Source of the DNA: Hofstenia miamia
Taxonomy: Eukaryota; Xenacoelomorpha; Acoela
DNA length: 64,000 nt
NCBI GenBank assembly: GCA_004352715.1
Contig: SCFE01000023.1
Span: forward strand, 1,870,101 to 1,934,100
Direction: 5' to 3'
Below are positions 48,701 to 58,865 of the stretch, in pieces. The notes below the pieces were generated by a model. The model saw nothing but the letters and a program-made list of their open reading frames with translations, ran no database searches and was not told the origin of the DNA. The translations under genes were made by a program, and so were the position numbers. How positions within the stretch are numbered: the first letter of the stretch is position 1; each line of letters starts with the position of its first letter.

Positions 48701-51700
48701 CGAAGAGTTCGAATGGCATAGCGAAAAAGAAAAAGAAGGTTGATCGACCGCATTCAGCAGACGAAGCAACCGTAAGATATTAATATACAACTTATACCCA
48801 ATAATCAAATGAGGGACTTTTTTTATAGAATATAACATCGGATTAATCATAAAAAAATGAAAAGTTAATATATCGTGGTTTATATTTCTAATTGCATCGA
48901 GTATTGAGGCCTAAATGAATAAAAAGCTCATTCAAAAGCAAAAGCGAAATTATAACATTGATATAAACAGAAGCAAATGGGGCTTCATTATTCTGCGAAA
49001 AATATTCGAATAATCGGCTGTTTCTGCAAAAACCTGGAAAACTTGACAATGATATTCATTTGTTGGTACTCTGGAAACCGTTTGAGAAGTATTTCAATGA
49101 CACCTAGTATACTGTGGAGAACAGTGAAAAATATTCGAATATTTTCGGTAACACAATATACGTGTATCCTCGCAAACACTGTCAATGCAATTAATCCCAA
49201 AATTTTTGGAAACCCGTAATAAAAATGTTAAATTAAGAGACGGCCAGGGACCAGAAGTTTTGCTCATGTTGGTTTCATAATAAGAAAATGTAAAACTCAT
49301 GGAACCTTTAAGAACTCAAATAATGTAGATCACCCAAATTTTTTCTTGTTTGTAATTTTTAGTGACAACATTGTATTAAGTTTTCTCAAAATGTATATAT
49401 TACTTTATTGAAATTCACAATGACTTGGGTTGGGCTTTGACATATACCGCGATTTTTCTGCTGTCTTTTATACACCTTTTATACACAAATATATAATCAA
49501 TCGAATGACATGGAAGTTATTTCGCGCAAGGTTCTTGAAAATTATCATTTATAACTTCATTTTCAAAACTCAATGATACGCCCAGATCATCGTTTGCAGA
49601 GAAAATATACTCAATATATTTAAAAACCAATTAATGATGTATAGTTTTATTATTTATTATATAATTAGGCCTAAAATTAATCGGAATAGTTTAGCTGGTG
49701 ATGGCTGCTTCGGAGGAACTAGAACTTCAACAAAAAAGTATTACAACACAGACGGAAAGTTGTCAACTGGCACCGACTGTCATTCAAATTCCCTCAGTCC
49801 GCTGTGTCAGTTGCCAAATGCGATGCGAAGGGACCACATACCGAGTGGGATCCGAGACACACTTCCACCCCGGCTGCTTCAATTGCAGAGTATGCCAGGC
49901 GCAGCTATATGAAAAAGAATATTTCATACGTGAGAGTCATCTCTACTGCGAGACTCACTATAATGCATTCTTTGGAGTTACTTGTGCTGCGTGCCTACGC
50001 TATGTCCGTGGGAAGCCTTCATATTTTCAAGTAAGTTAATAAATTCCATCAATATAAATTTTCATAGAAAAATACCTATATAAACGCGGCGCTAAAAATT
50101 AATTTTTTTGAGAGATAGGAATTCTATATATAGATTTAATTGATGTTGAGTGTCCCTTTGTGTTTATATTTGCGCTCGCGCATCAAACGTCGTTGAAATA
50201 AATCAAATTAGTCTAATGCGTAACCTCGTAATGCATGCTCTGATAGCTGACATTTGTCGACATTTATAATCCAAAAATAACTATAAACTACAAATTTAGG
50301 GAGGCAGATATCACACGGAATGTTTTTCATGCTGGAATTGCCATATATCGCTCTTACGCGCAGATTCTATAAGTCAATTAAATGGTCGACTCTATTGCGC
50401 GCAATGCCCTAAACCTACAAACATTGCACCAAGAAAAAAGTCATCGAGTGAAAAGATTACAAGTTCTACAGAGACAAGTCTTGATTTCTCATCCTATGAA
50501 CGTTTTCTACAAACAAGCAGTAAGATTGCGTTTCCACCACCTGAATTGAGGGAACGATACAAGACCGACATGTTTGCGATTCGAAATGCTGCTCATTTTA
50601 CTTCTGCATACAGCCATCCGGATACAAACTTAGACGAGGTAATTTTCACTGAAAACGAAATCTTTAAAACAATCACATGCTCAACAATTTTAAAATAAGG
50701 GAATAAGATGACGTTGTTCATATAAACTTTTAGAAGCAAACCAAATTGATTATACTCGCGAAGTCATTCAAACCATACTTTTTATAACTAATGACATGCC
50801 CGGGCAACTCAACATGCAACAGGGTACAAACAATAGAAATTAAAAAATATATCAGAAATACAACTGATATATAAAGCATGAATTGGAATTTAGTATAATT
50901 ATTGATGGATATGATCAAGTTACACTTGGCAAGCCAAAGCATGAACAATAAATTGAATAATCTACAAATAAATGAAGCTATTAGAAATTAATATCAAGAA
51001 AATTGTAATCAGCAATAAAGTGTACATTTAGTGGGTATTACAAAGATTTCCTCATTTGCGATTGGCCGCAAAGTCAAGCAAAATTCCGGTCAGAGCGCGA
51101 TCACTTCCAAGAGAAAATGAAGCAAGTAGCATAAAGCGAAGAGATTCTGGAAGACAGAGCGCAAAACTATTCCTTTCCCAACCAACAATAGCCGAATCAG
51201 AACTAGAAGTTCCCAGTAGACTGGATAGCGGAAAAATGAGGAACAGATGCAAAGGTAAATCTTAATACTTGCATATCATGAACATACATCAGAATTGAAA
51301 CTGGGGACAAATGGGTCTGTTTATATACCCCTCAAGGCTGGTTTTTTGACGATTTGCCTTTGTACCTGGGTCGAGCTGAAGGAAATAGTATAGAATCCTA
51401 AGTCTATCTTAGACAGTAGCATACGTAAACAATTCGGTAAAACGACATCCCATTTAAAAAAAAACTTTGATCTTTTTTTAGACTTTAGCTAGGAAAAAGT
51501 TTACAATTTAGAATAAAAAGGAAATTGGGTTTTGGTCATACTAGACTTGGTCGAGTAACAAATACTTTACATGCCAGTAGATGCTCCAATTGTAGTTTCT
51601 ACAAATATTTTTCAATCTGAATTCATTAATAAAATTTAAAAAAGTCTGCAATTCTCATTATTTATGATATTTTTCCAAAACAAATGTTGGGTAAATTGCA

Positions 51701-54700
51701 AATTAAGCACTTGGTAGAGGAGTCATATAATAACACAAAATATTTAGATAGCCCCCGAACGAAGAATCGCGATCCTCGAAAATCAGCCCGTTCAGCAAAT
51801 GGACAAAACGAAATCCGCACACCAAAATCACAGCGTCGCTCAACTTTTACAAACTCACCATCGCGCGTGAAGCATTTCTACGAGCCATGGAAAGCAGAAA
51901 TCACGTCCGATAGTGAAATTGAACACCGAAACAACATTACAGCAAGTAAGTAAAAACAGGGAAAGAATTTAAAAGTTAATAAACAAAGAATTCAAGAGCA
52001 TAATTTAGAGTCAAAGCAGCCTAAGCTCTCTCAAGAAGATTCAGGTGTATCCGATTGCGATGGAATGACACAACGATCAAAAACCAAGCGAATGGTAGAC
52101 TCCATAGGAGATCTTTTCTCTGACGACTCTACCCAGATGCAAGTTACTGATATTGAACTCGGTAAGACGACTGCAAAGTTTTAAAAACTAATCCATATTC
52201 GATTAATTAAAATGCAAGGTCTCATTTACCCAAATCATTAAATGATTTTTGCTTTGATATTAGGATGCAATGCAATGCGATTATTAAACAGTCGTGACCT
52301 TTTGTAGTATTTATGGAAAATCTTGAAATACATAATTAGTGAGGAATAGATATCATTATAATATTAATCAATTGTAGTATTTCTCTCGATCTTTAAAAAT
52401 TAATAAGTGTTAAGAGCATATGATGCAACAAAAACGTTTGCATTTATTGGCCAACTGCTATACATGTATCGTCCTAGTCAACTAAAAATGTGCTTATTAC
52501 TAAGTGATGGCAAACATTGCAATGAAGCAGGCACGGCTTTAAGATTTTAAAAACAGGAGGGGGGCACCATCCAATTTTGTTTCAAGAAAACTTAAACTAA
52601 AATGGAAATTTTAACAAAAATAACTCCAAGAGAAAACTTCATTGTAAAATTCAACCTCTAAATGTCCAAATTAATGCNGTCTATCTTAGACAGTAGCATA
52701 CGTAAACAATTCGGTAAAACGACATCCCATTTAAAAAAAAACTTTGATCTTTTTTTAGACTTTAGCTAGGAAAAAGTTTACAATTTAGAATAAAAAGGAA
52801 ATTGGGTTTTGGTCATACTAGACTTGGTCGAGTAACAAATACTTTACATGCCAGTAGATGCTCCAATTGTAGTTTCTACAAATATTTTTCAATCTGAATT
52901 CATTAATAAAATTTAAAAAAGTCTGCAATTCTCATTATTTATGATATTTTTCCAAAACAAATGTTGGGTAAATTGCAAATTAAGCACTTGGTAGAGGAGT
53001 CATATAATAACACAAAATATTTAGATAGCCCCCGAACGAAGAATCGCGATCCTCGAAAATCAGCCCGTTCAGCAAATGGACAAAACGAAATCCGCACACC
53101 AAAATCACAGCGTCGCTCAACTTTTACAAACTCACCATCGCGCGTGAAGCATTTCTACGAGCCATGGAAAGCAGAAATCACGTCCGATAGTGAAATTGAA
53201 CACCGAAACAACATTACAGCAAGTAAGTAAAAACAGGGAAAGAATTTAAAAGTTAATAAACAAAGAATTCAAGAGCATAATTTAGAGTCAAAGCAGCCTA
53301 AGCTCTCTCAAGAAGATTCAGGTGTATCCGATTGCGATGGAATGACACAACGATCAAAAACCAAGCGAATGGTAGACTCCATAGGAGATCTTTTCTCTGA
53401 CGACTCTACCCAGATGCAAGTTACTGATATTGAACTCGGTAAGACGACTGCAAAGTTTTAAAAACTAATCCATATTCGATTAATTAAAATGCAAGGTCTC
53501 ATTTACCCAAATCATTAAATGATTTTTGCTTTGATATTAGGATGCAATGCAATGCGATTATTAAACAGTCGTGACCTTTTGTAGTATTTATGGAAAATCT
53601 TGAAATACATAATTAGTGAGGAATAGATATCATTATAATATTAATCAATTGTAGTATTTCTCTCGATCTTTAAAAATTAATAAGTGTTAAGAGCATATGA
53701 TGCAACAAAAACGTTTGCATTTATTGGCCAACTGCTATACATGTATCGTCCTAGTCAACTAAAAATGTGCTTATTACTAAGTGATGGCAAACATTGCAAT
53801 GAAGCAGGCACGGCTTTAAGATTTTAAAAACAGGAGGGGGGCACCATCCAATTTTGTTTCAAGAAAACTTAAACTAAAATGGAAATTTTAACAAAAATAA
53901 CTCCAAGAGAAAACTTCATTGTAAAATTCAACCTCTAAATGTCCAAATTAATGCATTGCTCACCTTAAATTGTCGGATGAAACTTGCAAACATCAACATA
54001 AAAAATATTTGAGGAAGGCACTTTTGCAAAAAACTAAGAATCCCCAAAAAGAGGGGGGCACTGGCCCCCGGGCGCCTCCCACCTAAAGCCGCGCCTGCAA
54101 TGAAGATTCTAGTTAACGACTGCATTTAGCCACAGAGGAACTCAAATCTACTGGATTCGTGACCTACAATGAGAAAAAGGCTTCGAAGAAGCAGCAAAAC
54201 AGCCCGCGAAAAGACGAAAGCACAGAACCACTTGAACCATTGAAACCTGTGCCGAAGGAACGACTGTTTACGTATAATCTACGAAGAGTAAAAGGATTAG
54301 ACCGAAAAAATCTAGAACGCCATCTAACGGATAGAGATTTCGGAAGCATTTTTGATATGGAAAGAAAAGACTTCTACAAACTTCCCCGTTGGAAACAGAA
54401 CACATTAAAAAAGCTACATTATCTTTTTTAAACTTTTCATGGTGATAATGTATGAAAAAACTGTACTAGATGTGTTCATTAGGTATATTTTATGTAAATA
54501 AATGCATTTACTTGCTAAAGCAGTTATTCAAATTATGTACCCTAAATAGGCCAAACGGTGCCGCAATAAAACTTTAACTTGCGTGACAATGCGTTCATAA
54601 ATGTTACATCCTACGAATATGCATTGAAAACTTTTAACTTGTTTTGCTTTAATTATGCACTTTTAAACAATTAAATTTTCTTCGAAAGACCACACCAATC

Positions 54701-57700
54701 AATTGATTATAGTTAAAAAATAAAAGAGAACTTATGGTGAGTTATTATTATATGTCAAAAAACAAAAAAAGGATAAACCGAGTAAATTTTACTCTGTCCA
54801 AAACCGTTTCACAAATGGTGCTTTACAAAACAGCCCACGTACATTCAACAATATATGTACAAGGTAATTAACCAAAATTTGACTTCAAATAAAACAAGGA
54901 ATGAGTCTATGTGTTACGATTTGATTTCCTCAATTAAAGAAAAACACTATTTGTGGGATATAATAAACAATGACTATAACAATCAATTCAAAAAACAAAG
55001 GAATTAAAGAAATCCCGCATCAATTAAATAAATCAGGTAATTTCATTGATGAACAACAACAGAATGCAATTTTAATTATGCGACGAAAATGTCGAAAGCA
55101 CTACAATTCAATACACTAAAGTAATTAGATATTTTGGACACACCGTCTGACTGTGTTACGAAATTACAAACAAATAAACAGTTGATTAACAAAAAATGAA
55201 TGGCACAAACAACATTTAGTATCTTTTGATTTTCTGCTGAATTTACTGTCATAAATTTATTTTTACAAGGTTTATGTTCTTTTAATAGGTCAAAATTTCA
55301 TCCAACTTCGACTGCTGCATTCTCTGCAACACAATTGCAACGTAAAAATTCATTCTCTTAAACAGTAAACAATTTTTTTAATGTACATCTGTTTTTGAGA
55401 ACAATTAAAAAAAACTTGTACGTATCATGAATGTTTCTATAGCTTGAAAAATATCACAATAGTGATTTTGACGCATAAATAGATTTATTAGTAAATTTTG
55501 CGTTCAGAAAGTTTGAATTATAAGAAGTAAAAAAAATTGAAGACCTTGCGAGAAGAGATGGACAACATGGGCCGGACCTAAGTATTTGAAAAAATGGATC
55601 GCACAAATGGGGCGAAGTTTCAAAAATGAATTACTATTACAATTAATACCATATATTTTAAGACCAATGTTTTGAAAAATAATATTCATACTTTAAAATT
55701 TTAAATTATTATTATATAGGGCTACGCTTCTAAAATACGTCGATTTTATGATAAGGATCATAAAATGGGCAGAATTTTCATTAATATAAATGGGTGGGCC
55801 GAATTTAGGATAGGCCTAAGGTCGGGTGTGTCGGGTTGGGCCTGATTTTTTCGGCCATGTCCATCTCTGTTTGCAGTCAGGAAGTGTATTCAATTTCGAA
55901 TTGAGTCAATGAAATTTGACTGTCGCGGTTACTATGCCATTTGACAGTTTGAACTGTCAATTTCGACTAACTACCTAAATATGATGTAATGAAAACCCGA
56001 TTCAATTTTCGACTCTACGCGGTGTTACTCAACTCATAGGGATTTAAAATAATAGTAAGCAAAAAATTAACAACATCTTTCTATATTGAATTGAAGATAC
56101 AAAAAAGTGGCAAGAATTTTTTAATAAGCGTCTAGGTTAGACCAAAAGTCGAGTGCATGTTCGTTGAACAGCTAAGATCACTCTAACCATAGAAGGATAG
56201 ATTGGGGCCTAGATTCAACAGTCCATCTTATAGTAAATTTTAGTGCTTTTCTTGCATTATATTTAAACACATTGTTTAACCATTTTTGGCAAATTACATT
56301 TGAGCAAGTCATTCAAAGTAGTGAGAAATATATACAACCGATTTCGGTTACTTATTAATACCAAATATATTAGTTAAATCACCACTCGCGGAATTCTATT
56401 CGGTAATGACGCTAGCGCTAAGCATTCAAAATTAATAATCATAATGAATGACTTTATTTAGCCGCTGAAGGCATACACAACAAAAAAATAAAAACAAGGC
56501 AAGTTTTACGAGAGCGAGGACAGTCACAGGAGATGAAATAGGAGCAGATGGAAAAGTAGGCGAAGTTGGAGAAGGGCTCAGCAAAGAGGAAAGCCATCAA
56601 AGATTTCTTGAAGCTCGGCCGCGGGGAAAAAAATCCGACTGATTTAGCAATTACAAATAAATTTAAGATTTATTTATGTTCTATACTTAGCAAAGGTGGA
56701 AAGGGACTGAGTTTGCACACATTGGCCGGCCCCAAAATATATCCAACCAGGTTATGGGCCGGGCCAAAAAAAGGGCGGACCACAATTTTTTACGTAATTT
56801 TCAAAAACAGTAAATTTTAAATTATTTTTTTTCAGCTTGTATTTGAACAAACTATTTCAGACTCGTAATATTGATTTTGTTGTTTTGTATGTGATAAGAA
56901 GGGAATATTTTGCATAGTTTGGGAGCAAATCTTATAAAATCTAAGGTTTGAGTATTGCACTTAGAATAATAATTAAATTTCTTTTTCACTATAAATCGAG
57001 TTGTTATGCTTTTTGATTGCTTTTTTACTTCCATTTTTATGGAACTAACTAATGATATTAATAGACGTTGTTCATAAAAAGGAAAATTAAATCTTCCGGA
57101 TTTAAACTTAAAAATTTAAGAAACGTGTTAAAATATAGAAGTTTGAAAATTTTATTTTTTTTATTTTGGAAAAGCCGGTAAAAAATTTGAAAGATCTTCG
57201 TTTGGAAACACATTCAAACGCATTTGAGAAGCTTGAAATATTTCTACTAAAGCAGTAATTTTGTTTAAAATAGCATAAAAAATATATGCACGTTTTTACT
57301 TATTTATTATTCAATGCTAAGTGAAGTTAAATATAGTTAAATATACAAATATTTGCCTATTAAAGATTTATAATATAATTTCTCAAAATGCGGTGACTTT
57401 CATTTTTTATCAGTAAGAGGAAGAAAGTGAGCGTCGGAAATTCTTATAAAAAAGAAATAAACAATTCATATTATAAAGCTTAACAAGCAAAAATTTTTCA
57501 ATAATTTTTCACGACTTCTGCTTACATACAATGCAGCATCATGATGAGTGGGTAGAACATTAGTGTCAGGGGCGTACGCAGGATTTTCTGATGGGGGCCA
57601 TCATCGTCATTGCCCAATGCGGGGTGAAGCCAGGCGAAAATTTTTGAAAATATTTAGAAAATAGACCCTAAAATATGCATTTGACGATCCTAGATTTTAA

Positions 57701-58766
57701 ATTTTTCAAATTTTTAACGACAATTTTTTTTGATTTATCCAGTCAAAATCAAATTTAGAAATCTGACAGGGGAGGGGGACATTCCACCATGCCCCCCTTG
57801 CGTACGCCACTGATTAGTGTAGAATTAGTAAACGAAAACCGCGGGCACTATGTGCAAGACTGTGTATTAACAAAATGCAAATGGCTTACCAGAAAGCGAG
57901 ACTGAATTAACAAATGTATTCCAAACTCTGATGCTAGCTATTCCTTCTCACGTAGATTTATCCGCCCCAACTGGCGACATAAGTGCAATTAAAAAGTACG
58001 CCAAATATTCCGAAAAATTGGTGAACGACAAGAAAAAACATTATTTGAATTCCCAACAACGTAAATATCTTTTGACATTTTCAGGTACTAACTTAGTACA
58101 GTGTGTTAGGAAACATTTATTTGATTGTATTACCTATTTTGATTCTGAATCATGTGCAATCTATTACCTCACAGCTAATTTGTCTTAGATCACGATTTAA
58201 GTCATTTCTGACTTACCATGGGTTCATTTACAAGGTCATACTATTTGAAAAAACCATCAAGAACGTTTGATAAACCTGCTTAAGGGAATATGCCATTCAC
58301 TTATCAAAATTGGTTAATTCCCATTAATCTAATTAATAACCTAAAGTTGTTAAATGCCTAAAAGGCATTTTCAATGGCAACAAAATTTGAATTAAAAAAC
58401 AGGAAATAATTTTTAAGCAATATATTTTGCTGCAAACCTTCATGAAGCCAATTAAATAATAAGCCAGTATTCACCTTTCAAAGGTAATTCTAAAAAACAA
58501 ACTAGTAGGGATCAGGTAGTTTTCTGAAATTGTAATTTACACCTTACCTTTTTCACCTGACTCAAACATGATGAACAATATATGAAAAATTAGAAATGGA
58601 AGCGATAAAAAGCATATTAAATGAAAATACCAAATATAGGACGGCTGGGTATAGTGGTAGTTGATCGATTAGGTTGAGGTGGTGGTGCTGTATGCATGGG
58701 CATAGCTGCATTTGCTGAAGATGGTTTCAGCGGCTCGATATTTGGAGGAGAACGATGAAGCAATTC
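42662..58766 (-). CDS. Cleavage stimulation factor subunit 2 (CstF-64), C-terminal part, five exons
   Basis: The minus-strand exons 58766-58631, 47977-47699, 47019-46973, 44120-44058 and 42781-42662 join in phase to 214 codons plus TGA. The first ends the hinge region (ELLHRSPPNIEPLKP). The second and third are the Pro/Gly/Arg-rich linker (PPQRPPPF, RPMDPRGPRHPL). The last two give the conserved C-terminal three-helix domain: SEKAKVIQQVLKLTPEQIKQ, then LPPEQRMSILALKEQI, the signature that binds PCF11/CPSF partners. CstF-64 binds the GU-rich element of pre-mRNA with an N-terminal RRM and acts in 3' cleavage and polyadenylation in the nucleus. The RRM and CSTF3-binding hinge exons lie beyond the window or in gaps. 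The largest intron (10.7 kb) contains the opposite-strand ABLIM gene. Confidence 0.9.
43291..43731 (-). repeat. 63-bp minisatellite, seven copies, open in frame
   Basis: The unit (AGTAAACTTCCACCTTAAAG ... TTGTCTAATTTTTG) repeats every 63 bp at 43291, 43354, 43417, 43480, 43543, 43606 and 43669. The inner copies look identical and the outer ones slightly diverged. Being 21 codons long, it stays open on the minus strand in two frames (219 and 140 codons; one frame repeats WKFTQKLDKLGW plus IVSLLSSLR). It lies in the last CSTF2 intron, on the sense strand. The frame extends to ATG at 43836 and past the repeat. Protein expression is not implied. Confidence 0.9.
44058..44120 (-). CDS. CSTF2 exon 4 of those in view
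   Basis: 63 bp, phase 0 to 0, acceptor TATTTAG, donor GTAAGA. Encodes a Ser/Gly linker, ASSGSTVSGSFPGISGTDSE followed by K, leading into the C-terminal domain. Confidence 0.88.
45781..46002. mobile_element. hAT-type MITE, 222 bp
   Basis: Flanks GTTAGGAC (left) and GTTGGGAC (right) are an 8-bp duplication with one change. Ends CAGTGGCGCACCC and GGGTACGCCCCTG are inverted. Its sequence is the inverse of the element at 57567-57812 (shared GGGACATGGTGGAATGTCC-like stretch and TGACTGGATAAATCAAAAA). Confidence 0.85.
46051..46589. mobile_element. TIR element with CCCGTGTATAAGCCGC ends, ~540 bp
   Basis: Left TTACCGTATTTACCCGTGTA, continuing TAAGCCGCACC, is inverted at the right (GATGCGGCTTATACACGGG, then TAAATACAGTAA), about 30 bp with few changes. 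A GCRGCTTATCTAYRG word recurs near each end in the same orientation. No coding. The superfamily is not assigned. Confidence 0.75.
46973..47019 (-). CDS. CSTF2 exon 3 of those in view
   Basis: 47 bp micro-exon, acceptor CGTTTAG, donor GTGAGT. Two bases complete a Gly codon, then SDVRPMDPRGPRHPL. DPRG is typical of the CstF-64 linker. Confidence 0.88.
47406..47646. mobile_element. TTAA-type MITE, 233 bp
   Basis: TTAA at both sides (47406-47409 and 47643-47646). The ends CCTTTTCGGCCCC and (inverse) CCTTTCGATCCGAC are alike. Contains the perfect 16-bp palindrome GGGACATATATGTCCC and a second copy GGGACATATTTGTCCC. Ends 50 bp from the CSTF2 exon at 47699. Confidence 0.65.
47699..47977 (-). CDS. 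CSTF2 exon 2 of those in view (Pro/Gly-rich linker)
   Basis: 279 bp, acceptor CTTTTAG, donor GTAAGC, starts and ends in the same phase. Encodes QMQFPPPGPIDEFNPK, RPEVPPQRPPPFNDR, GNRPPLVGDFPQPRPPHPD: low-complexity Pro/Arg/Gly as expected between hinge and C-terminal domain. Confidence 0.88.
48547..48771 (+). CDS. ABLIM exon 1
   Basis: 75 codons from ATG (AAAACCATGG) to donor ACC|GTAAGA, phase 0. An in-frame stop upstream at 48478. Encodes RSRSTKSRSVVWRLPLETLQ and a poly-Lys stretch; no LIM domain here. Confidence 0.65.
48547..54431 (+). CDS. Actin-binding LIM protein (ABLIM / unc-115 type), nested in a CSTF2 intron
   Basis: Plus-strand exons 48547-48771, 49695-50030, 50300-50638, 51032-51254, 51748-51945, 52009-52161 and 54130-54431 join in phase to about 591 residues. 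The N-terminus is basic and Ser/Arg-rich (IAKKKKKVDRPHS). LIM1 reads CVSC ... HPGC-FN-C-x2-C ... YCETH; LIM2 CAAC ... HTEC-FS-C-x2-C ... YCAQC, all zinc ligands present. Then a long polar, Ser-rich region, and a C-terminal villin headpiece: LDRKNLERHLTDRDF, DFYKLPRWKQNTLKKLHYLF-stop. LIM repeats plus headpiece define the abLIM family, which binds F-actin and guides axon and cell shape. Only two LIM domains are visible, whereas family members usually have three or four. Kozak context AAAACCATGG supports the start. Exons 51748 and 52009 recur in an assembly duplication. Confidence 0.9.
49695..50030 (+). CDS. ABLIM exon 2 (LIM1 and first half of LIM2)
   Basis: Acceptor GTTTAG, donor CAA|GTAAGT, 112 codons, phase 0 both ends. 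An internal ATG at 49701 could serve a shorter isoform. Contains all eight LIM1 zinc ligands and the first CAAC of LIM2. Confidence 0.88.
50300..50638 (+). CDS. ABLIM exon 3 (rest of LIM2, linker)
   Basis: Acceptor AAATTTAG, donor GAG|GTAATT, 113 codons. Starts GGRYHTECFSCWNC, completing LIM2, then a Ser/Thr-rich linker ending with FPPPELRERYKTDM and SAYSHPDTNLDE. Confidence 0.88.
51032..51254 (+). CDS. ABLIM exon 4
   Basis: Acceptor TACATTTAG, donor G|GTAAAT. 223 bp starting in phase 0 and leaving one base. Encodes VLQRFPHLRLAAKSSKIPVR and a basic/Ser-rich stretch. A shorter start after GCCGCAAAG (51074) would also be in phase. Confidence 0.75.
51748..51945 (+). CDS. ABLIM exon 5
   Basis: Acceptor AATATTTAG, donor A|GTAAGT; 198 bp, in phase with exons 4 and 6. 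Encodes SPRTKNRDPRKSARSANG and VKHFYEPWKAEITSDSEIEH. An alternative acceptor (TTGGTAG, start 51718) adds ten codons in frame. Confidence 0.75.
52009..52161 (+). CDS. ABLIM exon 6
   Basis: Acceptor AATTTAG, donor G|GTAAGA; 153 bp, joins exon 5 in phase. Encodes a Ser/Asp-rich linker, SQEDSGVSDCDGMTQ and MVDSIGDLFSDDS. Confidence 0.8.
53025..53222 (+). CDS. ABLIM exon 5, duplicate copy
   Basis: Same as 51748-51945. If real, including this and the next duplicate would add 117 codons without changing frame. Most likely an assembly artefact. Confidence 0.4.
53286..53438 (+). CDS. ABLIM exon 6, duplicate copy
   Basis: Same as 52009-52161, with both splice sites kept. See the duplication entry. 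Confidence 0.4.
53805..54097. mobile_element. hAT-type MITE, 293 bp
   Basis: Perfect 8-bp duplication CAATGAAG (53797-53804 and 54098-54105). Inverted ends CAGGCACGGCTTTA and TAAAGCCGCGCCTG, with GAGGGGGGCAC words in the same orientation near both ends. It ends 32 bp before the last ABLIM exon. Confidence 0.9.
54130..54431 (+). CDS. ABLIM last exon (villin headpiece)
   Basis: Acceptor TGCATTTAG, two bases complete an Ala codon, 99 further sense codons and TAA. PKDE/Ser-rich lead-in, then the headpiece with the conserved LERHL, FxxIFxM, W and KKLHYLF end. Confidence 0.92.
54497..54502 (+). promoter_or_regulatory. Polyadenylation signal AATAAA (ABLIM)
   Basis: Canonical hexamer about 65 nt after the ABLIM stop. 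Confidence 0.6.
54510..57560. other. CSTF2 intron / ABLIM 3' flank, no gene seen
   Basis: AT-rich. Two GC-richer patches (55730-55870 and 56560-56780) share GGGCC/GGCCGG words (GGGCCGGACC at 55569, GGGCCGAATTTAGG at 55796, GGCCGGCCCC at 56723) and look like pieces of one repeat family. No protein recognised. Confidence 0.4.
57567..57812. mobile_element. hAT-type MITE, 246 bp
   Basis: Perfect 8-bp duplication ATTAGTGT (57559-57566, 57813-57820). Ends CAGGGGCGTACGCA and TGCGTACGCCACTG are inverted. Same family as 45781-46002, opposite orientation. Confidence 0.92.
57878..58187 (+). pseudogene. Short open fragment, unidentified
   Basis: About 100 codons open after a stop: ANGLPESETELTNVFQTLML, DISAIKKYAKYSEKLVNDKK, ending in TAG. 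Composition looks coding but there is no family match, and no clear splice sites. Lies inside the CSTF2 intron on the opposite strand, so it is probably transposon-derived. Confidence 0.3.
58631..58766 (-). CDS. CSTF2 first exon in view (end of hinge)
   Basis: 136 bp, acceptor TTTTGTAG, donor G|GTATTT, phase 0 start and one base left over. ELLHRSPPNIEPLKPSSANA, then Pro-rich. Corresponds to the end of the hinge (the xxILHR segment of CstF-64). Confidence 0.85.
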
Positions 58767-58865
58767 CTACAAAAATAAAGTTATTTCAATTAAAACTACA
58801 CAACAAAACAGCGAAACTATCATTGATTAAAAGTTTCTTAAATTCCTAATATACATACATATATA

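Larger units (their letters stand above)
51402..52677 (+). repeat. 1,276-bp tandem duplication, copy 1
   Basis: Identical by eye to 52679-53954 (offset 1,277), with a single N at 52678 between them. Contains ABLIM exons 5 and 6 and, at its end, the first 150 bp of the hAT MITE that is complete only in copy 2. Confidence 0.95.
52679..53954 (+). repeat. 1,276-bp tandem duplication, copy 2
   Basis: Second identical copy of 51402-52677. Beyond its end (53955 on) sequence is unique, while copy 1 stops at the N, as expected when an overlapping contig end was not merged. Confidence 0.95.

Noticed and set aside
49634-50034. Alternative plus-strand frames over ABLIM exon 2
   Set aside because: Out of frame with the LIM cysteines and histidines, which are all preserved in the chosen frame.
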